14,247 bases of DNA. It comes from Clostridia bacterium (GTDB taxonomy: Bacteria; UBA6262; WVXT01; JAUXBS01). The notes under the pieces are model-generated. The model searched no databases. It saw only the letters and a program-made list of their open reading frames with translations, and was not told the DNA's origin. Shown in pieces: positions 1-8,957 of this stretch. The stretch lies in assembly GCA_030618495.1 (NCBI GenBank), contig JAUXDE010000039.1:1-14247 (forward strand). The letters run 5' to 3'. Position 1 is the first letter of the stretch. The number at the start of each line of letters is the position of its first letter. A program made the position numbers and the translations under genes.

Positions 1-546
1 TTCTTTCAAGCCGTCAACATTAAATCCGCCCCTGTCGGTGAAGGTCATAAACCCGTCAAGTTCCATACCGCAGCCGTTAGAGAATATAAGCCGGTAATTC
101 CCCCAGAAAAGATCGGGCAATATTATCTTCTCTCCCGGGTTGCCAAAAAGATAACCGCAGAGACTCAGCCCGTGAGTAAGGGCATTCGTTACCACCGGCA
201 GGCTGAGGGAAGCTTTTTTCAGGGAAGGGTTTTTCGTCACAATCATTTCCTTCCACGCTTTTCTTATGTCGGGCCTGCCGTAACTCGGGGCATAAGGAAA
301 TACCTTTTCCTTTTCAATATTTATTCTCTCCGACAGGTTGGCCAGGCACATCGGCTTGCCGTCTTCTTCAAGCGCAATGCCGATAGTCGCGTTTATCTCC
401 TTGCCTTTTGCTTCCGCGGACTGCGATAGAATGCCCTCCTTCGGGAAAAATATCGCCCTGCCCTTGTCGGAAAGGATTTCATAAAGAGCCGGGTTTAACT
501 CCTTTATCCTCTCGTTAAGTTTTTCTGCCTGCGCGTTAAGTTTCAT
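1..546 (-). CDS. PLP-dependent aminotransferase, class I/II fold (partial, C-terminus outside window)
   Basis: I translated 182 codons from the ATG at 544-546 to the window edge; the frame stays open throughout. The protein begins MKLNAQAEKLNERIKELNPA. A segment around residues 118-151 resembles fold-type I aminotransferases: VVTNALTHGL, then GNPGEKIILPDLFWGNYRLI, matching the family pattern of a PGD/PGE-like turn followed by a W-x-N-Y substrate/cofactor region. The catalytic lysine lies beyond the edge and cannot be checked. The family transfers amino groups between amino acids and 2-oxo acids using pyridoxal phosphate; the substrate cannot be named, though aspartate- or aromatic-type enzymes are plausible. 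The start lies one base after the stop of the upstream transporter gene, so translation is probably coupled; the nearest Shine-Dalgarno-like purines (GGGGGAAAGG) sit rather far upstream. Confidence 0.8.
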   Translation of the reverse strand, partial: MKLNAQAEKLNERIKELNPALYEILSDKGRAIFFPKEGILSQSAEAKGKEINATIGIALEEDGKPMCLANLSERINIEKEKVFPYAPSYGRPDIRKAWKEMIVTKNPSLKKASLSLPVVTNALTHGLSLCGYLFGNPGEKIILPDLFWGNYRLIFSNGCGMELDGFMTFTDRGGFNVDGLKE

Positions 547-547
547 G

Positions 548-2218
548 TTAGTTCAATGCCTTTCCCCCGGTAAGCGCCTCGGCTATGTTCAGTGAATGGT
601 TCTTTATCCTTCGAAGCGCAACCATGATATCACTGAACGTCAGCCCGCTCAACGGGTCGTACTTGCCATTTTTGATATGCTCTAAATGGATTTCACGTAT
701 CTTATCTGCTTTATTACCGAGTTCACTATACCGGCTCCTGTGTTTTTTGAGACTAAATCCAGGATTATCAAGAACCGTCAAGGATTCCCTGTAAAACGCA
801 TGGACATCCTCAAGATACTCCGATAAAATCATTATACTCTCCGGGGTGAATTTGTCAATAATTTCAAACAACCTCTTCCTGTAATCAATAAGTGATTCAC
901 AATAATCCCCGACACTCTCAAGTTCATCGCTTGTCCTCAGTACCGTATTTACCATTTTTGTCTGTTCCGGATTGAGGGATGCTTCCATTACCTTGTGCAG
1001 GAAGAGCGTTATCTCCTTCTGGATGTTATCCGTTATTCCTTCATGCTTTTTCACTTCATCCGCTTTTTTGTTATCCGGCTTATCTTCAGTCATATATTCC
1101 CTTGTCAACATCAGGGTCTTGTCAACGATTTTAGACATCTTAAACATCTCCTGTTTTGCCTCTATAATCGCAAGTTCGGGAGACATGTTGTCAACTTCAC
1201 CGATAAATTTCAGTTTATTTATTTCCTTTTGTTCAGGCTCGGGCGTAATCCATGTCACGAATTTCGCCAGGTGCTTCACGAAAGGCAGGAAAAGTATTGT
1301 GGCGCTCACATTAAACACCGTATGGCTTGCGGCAATATGGGCTGCAATATTCGGTTTACTGCCATTGGCAAGAGTATAATCCGCCGCGCCCCCTATCAAC
1401 CATTCAATAAAGGGGATATAAAACCTGAATATCAAAACCATGGTAAACACTCCAAGGACATTGAAACATGCATGAGCGCGGGCCGCGCGCCTTCCCGCGG
1501 TATTCGTATTAATACTGGCAAGTAACGCCGTAATTGTAGTGCCTATATTCTCTCCAAGCACCAGCGCTACGGCGGTCTGGAAACTGATGATTCCGGTTAC
1601 GGCCAGGGAAATAGTAATACCAAGCATTGCCGAACTTGACTGGATTATCATGGTTAAACCGCAGCCAATCATGACACAGGCAAGAACACTCGGTATGTTA
1701 TCCGCCGAGAATATGACCAGGTATTTTAAAAAAGAATCATTATTTCTTAATGGCTTGAAAGCCATACCCATGAGTTCAAGCCCGAAGAAAATCAGGCCCA
1801 GTGAAAAGATACATTTGCCAATGGTTTTCCAGCGGTTACTCCTCGCAAAAATCATGGGAAAGATACCAAGAGCTATCAGGAGGAGTCCATATTTGCCGAC
1901 ATTAATCGCAATAATCCAGCCGGTAATGGTCGTCCCTATATTAGCGCCAAGAATCGCGCCTATTGCCTGTGTAAGCGACATCAGCCCCGCGTTTACAAAA
2001 CTCACAAGCATGACAGTTGTAACCGAACTTGACTGGATGATTGAAGTTATCGTCAGGCCCGTAAGAACGGCAAGTATCGGCTTGTCCGTTGCAAGCTTGA
2101 TAGCTTTCTTAATAATATTACTTCCCATGGACTGCAGGCTCTCCGAAAAACTGGTAATCCCGAAAACAAACAATCCCAGTCCCCCAAAAAGAGTGTACAA
2201 CATTTTAAACCAGTTCAT
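548..2218 (-). CDS. Na+/Pi-cotransporter family protein with PhoU-like C-terminal domain (copy 2)
   Basis: The 556-residue protein has the two inverted-repeat signatures of the Na/Pi cotransporter II family: QSSS at about residues 62-65 with GANIGTTITG at 91-100, and QSSS at about 193-196 with GENIGTTIT at 222-230. Several hydrophobic segments fill the first roughly 320 residues, so it should sit in the inner membrane and couple sodium to phosphate uptake or export. From about residue 350 to the end it is soluble, helical and charged, with a PhoU-like pattern (TSDELESVGDYCESLIDYRK), a common fusion in this family. It is collinear with the gene just upstream (2241-3911). The gap to that gene is 22 bases and carries a GAGG Shine-Dalgarno five bases from the ATG. 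Substrate is inferred from the family; some members may move other anions or act in phosphate homeostasis. Confidence 0.9.
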   Translation of the reverse strand: MNWFKMLYTLFGGLGLFVFGITSFSESLQSMGSNIIKKAIKLATDKPILAVLTGLTITSIIQSSSVTTVMLVSFVNAGLMSLTQAIGAILGANIGTTITGWIIAINVGKYGLLLIALGIFPMIFARSNRWKTIGKCIFSLGLIFFGLELMGMAFKPLRNNDSFLKYLVIFSADNIPSVLACVMIGCGLTMIIQSSSAMLGITISLAVTGIISFQTAVALVLGENIGTTITALLASINTNTAGRRAARAHACFNVLGVFTMVLIFRFYIPFIEWLIGGAADYTLANGSKPNIAAHIAASHTVFNVSATILFLPFVKHLAKFVTWITPEPEQKEINKLKFIGEVDNMSPELAIIEAKQEMFKMSKIVDKTLMLTREYMTEDKPDNKKADEVKKHEGITDNIQKEITLFLHKVMEASLNPEQTKMVNTVLRTSDELESVGDYCESLIDYRKRLFEIIDKFTPESIMILSEYLEDVHAFYRESLTVLDNPGFSLKKHRSRYSELGNKADKIREIHLEHIKNGKYDPLSGLTFSDIMVALRRIKNHSLNIAEALTGGKALN

Positions 2219-2240
2219 TAATGCCTCATTTGTAATCTAA

Positions 2241-3911
2241 TCAGTGCAGGACTATTTCCTTGGTTAAAGCCTCTGCAATATTAAGCGAATGGTTTTTTAC
2301 CCTTCGAAGCGCAACCATAATATCACTGAAAGTGAGTCCGCTCAGCGGGTTATACTTACCTTCCTTGATATGCCTCAAGTAAACTTCACGTATCCTGTTT
2401 GCCTCTTTGCCGAGTTCACCATACCAATCACGATGTTTTTTCAAGTCAAAACCAGAACTGTCAATAGCAGTAATGGATTCCCTGTAAAACGCATGGACAT
2501 CATCCAAATACTTAGACAGCATTTCCATGCTTTCCGGAGTGAACTTCTCTATTATTTCATATAACCTCTTCTTGTAATCCACCAGCGATTCACAGTAATC
2601 CCCAACGCTTTCCAATTCATCGCTGGTCCTCATCAAACCGTTCACCATTAAAGTCTGTCCCGGAGAGAGGGACACCTCTATTACCTTATGCAGAAATAAT
2701 GTAATTTCCTTTTGGATATTATCGGTAATTTTTTCATGCCTGTATACTTCCTCGGCAACCTTATCATCCGGCGAATCAGATATCAGATATTCCTTTGTCA
2801 AATCAATTGTCTTGTTTACTATCTGATACATCTTTAGTATTTCCTGTTTCACCTGGGCAATTGCAAGTTCAGGAGTCATGCTCTTTACGTCCCCGATGAA
2901 TTTTAACTTGCTTATCTCCTTTTGTTTTGGTTCGGGAGTAATCCATGTAACGAACCTCGCCAGGTACTGTAGGAACGGCAGAAACACGAGCGTGATGGTA
3001 ACATTAAACACCGTGTGCGTGGCGGCAATATGAGCGCCAATGAGCGGTTTTGTGCCGTTCGCAAGCATATAGTTCGCATCTCCCGGAATAAGCCAGTCAA
3101 TAAAATGAATGTATGACTTGAACAATATAATTATCAGTATTACACCCGAAACATTAAAACACGTATGCGCGCGCGCCGCGCGTTTTGCCGCTGTTGTTCC
3201 TCCCGCGCTGGCAAGCAGGGCCTTTATGGTCGTACCGATGTTTTCACCGAAGACCAGCCCCGCAGCTGTCTGGAACTCCAGTATACCCATAGCTGCCATG
3301 CCAATCGTAATACCTATCATCGCAGAACTTGACTGGACTATTATCGTTAATAGGCATCCCATACCTATACAGGCAATCAAACTCCACACTGTATTACCTG
3401 AAAAAACGGTCAAATACGATAGGAATGTTTCATTCGTCCTTAACGGGCTGAAAGCAAGGCTCATATTTTCAAGGCCGAAGAAAACAAGACCAAGGGCAAA
3501 GACACATCTTCCGATTGTTTTCCACAGGACATTCTTTCCAAACAGCATGGGAAATACTCCCAGTCCTACCAGGGCAAGCCCGTACTTGCCGATATTAATC
3601 GCTATAATCCAGCCGGTGATTGTCGTACCGATATTGGCGCCGAATATTACTCCGATTGCCTGGTAAAGGGTCATCAAGCCGGCATTTACGAAACTAACCG
3701 TCATAATTGTCGTAACGGAACTTGACTGAACGATAGAGGTTATTGTCAATCCCGTAATGACCGCCAGCACGCGGTTATCCGTTACCTTGCTGATAGCGCG
3801 CTTTATAACATTACTCCCCATTGCCGACAGGCTTTCAGAGAACTGGGAAATTCCGTAGAAGAACAATCCAAGCCCACCAAGAAGAGTATAACCCATCTTG
3901 AACCAGTCCAT
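2241..3911 (-). CDS. Na+/Pi-cotransporter family protein with PhoU-like C-terminal domain (copy 1)
   Basis: This is also 556 residues and aligns to its neighbour without visible gaps. In the first 100 residues I count about 25 differences. It has QSSS at about residues 62-65 and 193-196, GANIGTTITG at 91-100 and GENIGTTIK at 222-230, followed by a PhoU-like helical tail containing TSDELESVGDYCESLVDYKK. The family performs sodium-coupled phosphate transport across the cytoplasmic membrane, and the tail resembles the PhoU regulator. It is the first gene after pyrG and is separated from it by 81 bases that contain a good promoter. An AAAGGG motif five bases from the ATG serves as ribosome-binding site. 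One difference inside a core motif (GTTIK here, GTTIT in the other copy) could alter specificity, but this is speculative. Confidence 0.9.
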   Translation of the reverse strand: MDWFKMGYTLLGGLGLFFYGISQFSESLSAMGSNVIKRAISKVTDNRVLAVITGLTITSIVQSSSVTTIMTVSFVNAGLMTLYQAIGVIFGANIGTTITGWIIAINIGKYGLALVGLGVFPMLFGKNVLWKTIGRCVFALGLVFFGLENMSLAFSPLRTNETFLSYLTVFSGNTVWSLIACIGMGCLLTIIVQSSSAMIGITIGMAAMGILEFQTAAGLVFGENIGTTIKALLASAGGTTAAKRAARAHTCFNVSGVILIIILFKSYIHFIDWLIPGDANYMLANGTKPLIGAHIAATHTVFNVTITLVFLPFLQYLARFVTWITPEPKQKEISKLKFIGDVKSMTPELAIAQVKQEILKMYQIVNKTIDLTKEYLISDSPDDKVAEEVYRHEKITDNIQKEITLFLHKVIEVSLSPGQTLMVNGLMRTSDELESVGDYCESLVDYKKRLYEIIEKFTPESMEMLSKYLDDVHAFYRESITAIDSSGFDLKKHRDWYGELGKEANRIREVYLRHIKEGKYNPLSGLTFSDIMVALRRVKNHSLNIAEALTKEIVLH

Positions 3912-3972
3912 TATGCTACCCTTTCTTTTTCTTTACTTCAACTACTTAATATTCTTAGTATTTTCTTATAGT

Positions 3973-4001
3973 ATTATAAATATTTAAGGACATTAATTCA
4001 A
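3973..4001 (-). promoter_or_regulatory. sigma70-type promoter for the Na/Pi transporter pair
   Basis: Reading the minus strand, TTGAAT (plus-strand positions 3996-4001) is followed by exactly 17 bases and then a consensus TATAAT (3973-3978). The -35 box lies inside the last codons of pyrG, and the spacer contains its stop codon. Transcription would start near 3966 and leave an untranslated leader of about 54 bases before the ATG at 3911. No convincing terminator hairpin follows pyrG, so some read-through from the upstream operon is also likely. Confidence 0.65.
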
Positions 4002-5597
4002 TGTTTTAGTATTTTTAAACTTCATTGCCGCTCTGATGAACTCCCTGAAAAGAGGGTGGGCCCTGTTGGGCCTTGATTTGAATTCGGGGTGGGACTGAAC
4101 CGCAACGTACCACGGGTGATTTTTCAATTCTATTATTTCCACGAGGTTCTTTTTTTTATATATCCCGCTCATCACCAGTCCTTTTGATTCCAGTTTCCTG
4201 CGGAACTTATTGTTTAGTTCAAAACGATGCCGGTGTCTTTCGGAAACAACCGTTTTCCTATACGCCGAATAAGCGCGGGTATTCCTGCTTACTTTACACT
4301 GACAGGACCCCAACCGCATCGTTCCGCCCTTTTCAGTGACGCTTTTCTGTTCACGCAGTAAATCTATCACCGGGTATTTTGTCCTGGAGTTAAACTCGGT
4401 GCTGTTCGCCCCCTTCATGTCACACACATCCCTAGCAAAGCTAATCACTGCGCAGTGCAAACCCAGGCACAGCCCGAAGAACGGGATTTTATTTTCCCTT
4501 GCGTAACCCGCAACTTTTATCTTGCCTTCAATGCCCCTCAGGCCAAACCCGCCGGGGATGAGTATTCCGTCAACGTCTTTTAGTTCTTTTAAGAGATTCC
4601 TTTTTTCAACGTCAACATGTTTTATCCTGACAACAGCCCTGTTCTCAAAACCGGCGTGGGTTATTGCCTCCCAGATACTTTTATATGCGTCCCTGAGTTG
4701 AGTGTACTTTCCCGCAATTGCAATCGTTACGGTTTCCCTTGCGCCCGTAATCCTGTCTACTATTTCCTTCCAGGCATCAACATTACTCCTGACGCCCTTC
4801 ATCTTAAGTTTTTTTAAGACAAGCAGTTCCAGCTTCTCATTATAGAATTCTATAGGCACTTCATAGATGCTTATTTCCACGTCTTTTTCTTCAATAACCG
4901 CTTCGGGTTCCACCGCGCAGAACATGGCTATTTTATTTTTTAATTCCATGTTAAGGGATTTTTCCGTGCGGCATACGATTATATCGGGCTGTAATCCTAT
5001 TTCCCTTAACTTCGCCACGCTTTGCTGTGTCGGCTTCGTTTTCATTTCATCCGCCGCCCTGATATAAGGAACCAGGGTAACATGAATATGGCATACGTTG
5101 TAGGCGCCTATTTCCTGCCTGAACTGCCTTATTGCCTCTAAAAACGGCATCCCCTCAATGTCACCGGTTGTCCCCCCAACCTCCACTATTACAATATTAT
5201 CTCCACTGGAAAGTTTCAACATTCTCGACTTTATCTCGTTGGTAATATGAGGAACAACCTGAACTGTTTTACCCAGGTATTCACCTTTTCTTTCCTTTGA
5301 TATTACGGAATGGTAAATACTGCCGCTTGTAATATTATTATCCTGGCTTAAATTCATGTCCAGGAACCTCTCATAGTATCCCAGGTCAAGATCCGTCTCC
5401 GCCCCGTCATCTGTCACGTAAACCTCACCGTGCTGGAAAGGGCTCATGGTGCCCGGGTCAATATTCAGGTAGGGGTCTATCTTAATGATATTCACTTTCA
5501 AACCTGAACTTTTAAGCAAACTGCCTATTGAAGCGGCAGTAATACCCTTCCCGAGAGAAGAAATAACGCCCCCTGTAACAAAAATGTATTTTGTCAT
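3993..5597 (-). CDS. pyrG: CTP synthase (glutamine hydrolysing)
   Basis: PyrG makes CTP from UTP using ATP and ammonia released from glutamine, the last step of pyrimidine nucleotide synthesis. The 534-residue length is normal. The synthase domain shows the P-loop [15 protein letters not shown] near residues 9-23, [16 protein letters not shown] from about 63, and [11 protein letters not shown] from about 138. The class I glutaminase domain has FFGLCLGL with the nucleophile at about Cys377, GGTMRLG, and HPEF with His503 and Glu505. The usual Gln after the nucleophile loop (CLGMQ in well-studied enzymes) is His here (CLGLH). The start codon overlaps the purF stop as ATGA, indicating translational coupling, and AAGGGAG just upstream is the ribosome-binding site. 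Confidence 0.97.
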   Translation of the reverse strand: MTKYIFVTGGVISSLGKGITAASIGSLLKSSGLKVNIIKIDPYLNIDPGTMSPFQHGEVYVTDDGAETDLDLGYYERFLDMNLSQDNNITSGSIYHSVISKERKGEYLGKTVQVVPHITNEIKSRMLKLSSGDNIVIVEVGGTTGDIEGMPFLEAIRQFRQEIGAYNVCHIHVTLVPYIRAADEMKTKPTQQSVAKLREIGLQPDIIVCRTEKSLNMELKNKIAMFCAVEPEAVIEEKDVEISIYEVPIEFYNEKLELLVLKKLKMKGVRSNVDAWKEIVDRITGARETVTIAIAGKYTQLRDAYKSIWEAITHAGFENRAVVRIKHVDVEKRNLLKELKDVDGILIPGGFGLRGIEGKIKVAGYARENKIPFFGLCLGLHCAVISFARDVCDMKGANSTEFNSRTKYPVIDLLREQKSVTEKGGTMRLGSCQCKVSRNTRAYSAYRKTVVSERHRHRFELNNKFRRKLESKGLVMSGIYKKKNLVEIIELKNHPWYVAVQSHPEFKSRPNRAHPLFREFIRAAMKFKNTKTLN

Positions 5598-7042
5598 AGC
5601 GACTCCCTTAATGCCCCCTGATTCTTTCCCTTCTTCGTTTTCTCCAGTCTTTTCTTATCAAGAACGCCGTTTCTAACCGCATCCTTAACGGGGACAGGAT
5701 ACTTGCCGTTAAAACATGCGGTACAGAACGCGCTTGCAGGCAGAGGCATGGCTTTTAACATGCCCTCAATGCTTAAGTATCCCAGGCTGTCCAGGCCGAG
5801 GTATTCTCTTATTTCTTCAACGGTATTTGAAGAAGCTATCAGTTCCTTTTTTGACGGGAAGTCTATACCGTAAAAACACGGGTACTTATGCGGCGGACAG
5901 CTTACCCTCAAGTGTATTTCCTTTGCTCCCGCATCGCGCAGGGTCTTCACTCTTGCCCTGCTCGTGGTTCCCCTTACTATTGAATCCTCGATTATAATCA
6001 CTCTTTTCCCTTTAAATACTTCCTTTATGGGATTCAGTTTTATACGTACTTCCGCATCACGCTGGCGCTGAATGGGCTGGATAAAAGTCCTGCCGATATA
6101 GTGATTCCTTACTATACCCATCTCAAACGGTATCCCGGATTCCACGGCATACCCCATGGCGGCATAGTTGCCTGAATCCGGAACGGGAATAACGTAATCC
6201 GCTTTTGCGGGACACTCCCTGGCAAGCTGTTTCCCGAGTTTCACTCTTGTATCGTATACGCTTCCACCGAAAATACTGCTGTCCGGCCGGGAGAAATAGA
6301 TGAATTCAAATATACAGAAGGAACTTTTTGTTTCAGTGAAGGGTTTAATCGATTCAACGCCATTTTTATCGATTATCAATATCTCTCCGGGCTCGATTTC
6401 CCTTATATACTGTCCCTTTATAAGGTCAAACGCGCAGGATTCCGAGGCAACACAGTATTTATTATCAACCTTTCCGAGACACAGGGGCCTGAATCCGTTG
6501 GGGTCCTTCGCGGCAATAAGTTTATCCTCATTGAGAAGCACAACGGCATAAGCCCCCTTCACCTTTGAAAGAGAATTTACAATCTTATCTTTAAATTTTT
6601 TTTCTTTTGATTTTGCTATGAGGTGCGCTATAAGCTCGGTATCAATAGTTGTCTGGAATATTGACCCTGAAACTTCCAGCTTGTTACGCAAATTATGGGT
6701 ATTAACGAAATTCCCGTTGTGAGCGATGGCAATCGAACCGCCAAAATATTCAACAAAGAAAGGCTGCGCGTTTTTGACATCTGAAGAACCCGTCGTTGAA
6801 TAGCGGACATGCCCTATGGCGTTTTTCCCTGAAAGCCTGGCAAGAACTTCCCCGTCAAACACATCAGAAACCAGCCCCATATCCTTGATAACGTCTGTCC
6901 GGTACCCGTCTGAAACGGCAATACCCGCGCTTTCCTGCCCTCTGTGCTGTAGTGAATATATCGCAAGGTATGTAAGCTCCGCGGCATTCTTGTGGTTAAA
7001 AATGCCGAAAACACCGCAATGTTCTTTAGGTCCTTCTTTCAT
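5594..7042 (-). CDS. purF: Amidophosphoribosyltransferase (glutamine PRPP amidotransferase)
   Basis: PurF catalyses the committed step of purine synthesis, making phosphoribosylamine from PRPP and glutamine. The N-terminal Ntn-type glutaminase starts after a short propeptide: MKEGPKEH precedes CGVFGIF, so mature Cys9 is the expected nucleophile. The phosphoribosyltransferase loop IIIEDSIVRGTT lies near residues 349-360. Cysteines at about 243, 389, 440 and 443 (the last two as CTAC) match the ligand set of the Bacillus-type enzyme with an oxygen-sensitive 4Fe-4S cluster. Length is 482 residues. It lies eight bases after glmS, with a GGGAG ribosome-binding site inside the end of glmS, and overlaps pyrG by four bases. 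The Fe-S type would suit an anaerobic or microaerobic host; that is inference. Confidence 0.97.
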   Translation of the reverse strand: MKEGPKEHCGVFGIFNHKNAAELTYLAIYSLQHRGQESAGIAVSDGYRTDVIKDMGLVSDVFDGEVLARLSGKNAIGHVRYSTTGSSDVKNAQPFFVEYFGGSIAIAHNGNFVNTHNLRNKLEVSGSIFQTTIDTELIAHLIAKSKEKKFKDKIVNSLSKVKGAYAVVLLNEDKLIAAKDPNGFRPLCLGKVDNKYCVASESCAFDLIKGQYIREIEPGEILIIDKNGVESIKPFTETKSSFCIFEFIYFSRPDSSIFGGSVYDTRVKLGKQLARECPAKADYVIPVPDSGNYAAMGYAVESGIPFEMGIVRNHYIGRTFIQPIQRQRDAEVRIKLNPIKEVFKGKRVIIIEDSIVRGTTSRARVKTLRDAGAKEIHLRVSCPPHKYPCFYGIDFPSKKELIASSNTVEEIREYLGLDSLGYLSIEGMLKAMPLPASAFCTACFNGKYPVPVKDAVRNGVLDKKRLEKTKKGKNQGALRESL

Positions 7043-7050
7043 AAAGCTCC

Positions 7051-8934
7051 CTATTCCACCGTAACGCTCTTTGCCAGGTTACGGGGCTTGTCGACACTGC
7101 ATCCTTTCTTCACTGCTATATGATAAGCAAGCAGCTGCAGAGGGATTACGCTTAGAATCGGCACCAGGAAATCATCGGTCCTGGGTATGTAGATGGTTTC
7201 ATCAACTATGTTCCTGATTTTCCTGTTCCCCTCGGAGGCAACGGCAATCACTATGCCTCTCCTTGATTTTATTTCCCTGATATTGGATATGATTTTCTCG
7301 TATATTTCATCCTCAGTGTCGGTTGCTATGACAACCACGGGCATGTTTTTGTCTATCAGCGCTATCGGTCCGTGTTTCATTTCAGCGGCAGGGTATCCTT
7401 CAGAATGTATATAGGATATTTCCTTCAGTTTTAACGCTCCTTCCAGCGCCACGGGAAAGTTGTAAGCCCTGCCGAGGTAAAGGAAATTATTATATTTTGC
7501 AAGCCTCTTAGCCAGAAGTTTAATTGAATTGTCATTATCTATTATGTTTTTCATTTGAACCGGAACTTTTTCAAGGCTCTTAATAATCTTTTTCCCTCTT
7601 TCCAGTGAAATTTTACCTTTGTGCCTTCCAAGTAAAACAGCCATGAGGGCTAATATGATAGTCTGACCCGTAAAAGCCTTGGTCGAGGCAACGCCTATTT
7701 CGGGGCCGGCATGCAGGTAAATACCACCGCTCACCTCCCTTGCGATAGAGGAACCGACCACATTTACCAGTCCGAAAGTTACCGCCCCTTTCTTTTTTGC
7801 CTCTTTAATGGCCATCAGCGTGTCCGCCGTCTCACCCGACTGGCTTATAGCCAGCACCATATCGTTTTTGTTAATGCAAAGATTGCGGTACCGCGCCTCC
7901 GAAGCATACTCAACCTCCACGGGAAGCCCTACCAGGTTTTCAATGATGTACTCTCCTATAAGACCTGAATGCCATGAAGTACCGCAGCCGAGGATAATTA
8001 TCCTTGAGACATTGAGAAGATAATCCATGCCTGTCTTGCCCTGCTCTTTCTTGTTGTCCGTCCTCCACGTGGATTCAAGACCGCCGAACTTAATCATACC
8101 TTTTTTCTTGATAACATGGCTGAAGATTATATTTTTGACTATATCCGGCTGTTCATTTATTTCCTTGAGCATGAAATGCTTGTACTTGCCCTTCTCACTG
8201 TCCCCAAGCTCCCAGTCTATGCGTTCAATGTTCTTCACCAGGTTCCTGCTTAAATCGCTGATTTTTACTATATGATAATCCTTCATGCTCAAGACAGCCA
8301 TTTCGTTATCGGAAAGGTAAATAACCCTTTTCGTCAGCTTGCTGATGGGTGTGATGTCGGAAGCGATTATATAACTGCCTTTCTTAACCACTCCCATTAC
8401 AAGCGGGCTCTGATGTCTTGCTATGATAAGTTTCCCGGGTTCCTGGGCGCATATAACCGCAATCGCGTAAGTCCCCTTTACGAGCATCAACGCTTCCTTA
8501 ACCGCTCTCTCGATATTCCCTTTATAAAACTTTTCAATTAAGTGCGCCAGGACTTCGGTGTCCGACTCGGATACGAATTTGTGCCCTTCCTTGATAAGCA
8601 GCTTCTGAATTGAAACAAAATTCTCAATAATACCGTTATGAACCACGGCTATCCTGCCGGAACAGTCAAGGTGGGGATGCGCATTGCTAATTGAAGGCAC
8701 GCCATGAGTCGCCCAGCGGGTATGGCCTATGCCTATCCTGCCTTCTAACGGTTTTTTCAGGAAACCATCTTCCATAACAGAAATTTTTCCAACAGACTTC
8801 TTTACGCCAAGCCTGTCATTATGAATCGTTGCAATTCCTGCCGAATCATAACCTCTGTATTCAAGGTCCTTCAAACCCTGAAGAACCTTGTAGCCGGCAT
8901 TGTCATTACCGATGATTCCCACTATACCGCACAT
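7051..8934 (-). CDS. glmS: Glutamine-fructose-6-phosphate aminotransferase (isomerizing)
   Basis: GlmS converts fructose 6-phosphate and glutamine to glucosamine 6-phosphate, the entry step to peptidoglycan and other amino sugars. The protein starts MCGIVGIIG with catalytic Cys2 exposed after Met removal. The class II glutaminase domain shows HTRWATHG (about 71-78), NGIIEN (100-105) and SDTE (about 124-127). Two SIS sugar-isomerase domains follow: GCGTSWH (about 316), SQSGETADT (364-372) and STKAFTGQ (417-424) in the first, LKLKEISYIHSEG (about 501-513) in the second. The C-terminus NLAKSVTVE carries the conserved Lys (about 622). At 627 residues it is slightly longer than the Escherichia coli enzyme. 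It starts 23 bases after the carB stop, leaving no room for a glmS ribozyme. Confidence 0.97.
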   Translation of the reverse strand: MCGIVGIIGNDNAGYKVLQGLKDLEYRGYDSAGIATIHNDRLGVKKSVGKISVMEDGFLKKPLEGRIGIGHTRWATHGVPSISNAHPHLDCSGRIAVVHNGIIENFVSIQKLLIKEGHKFVSESDTEVLAHLIEKFYKGNIERAVKEALMLVKGTYAIAVICAQEPGKLIIARHQSPLVMGVVKKGSYIIASDITPISKLTKRVIYLSDNEMAVLSMKDYHIVKISDLSRNLVKNIERIDWELGDSEKGKYKHFMLKEINEQPDIVKNIIFSHVIKKKGMIKFGGLESTWRTDNKKEQGKTGMDYLLNVSRIIILGCGTSWHSGLIGEYIIENLVGLPVEVEYASEARYRNLCINKNDMVLAISQSGETADTLMAIKEAKKKGAVTFGLVNVVGSSIAREVSGGIYLHAGPEIGVASTKAFTGQTIILALMAVLLGRHKGKISLERGKKIIKSLEKVPVQMKNIIDNDNSIKLLAKRLAKYNNFLYLGRAYNFPVALEGALKLKEISYIHSEGYPAAEMKHGPIALIDKNMPVVVIATDTEDEIYEKIISNIREIKSRRGIVIAVASEGNRKIRNIVDETIYIPRTDDFLVPILSVIPLQLLAYHIAVKKGCSVDKPRNLAKSVTVE

Positions 8935-8957
8935 TTTAAAGTTTACCTTCCGGACAA

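Noticed and set aside
1539-2240. A long open frame on the plus strand opposite the transporter gene, with similar frames opposite other genes
   Set aside because: These mirror real minus-strand genes with clear family motifs. The plus-strand translations show no recognisable domain.
8935-8957. A glmS ribozyme upstream of glmS
   Set aside because: Only 23 bases separate glmS from carB, far too few for the ribozyme, and carB coding sequence fills the region upstream.
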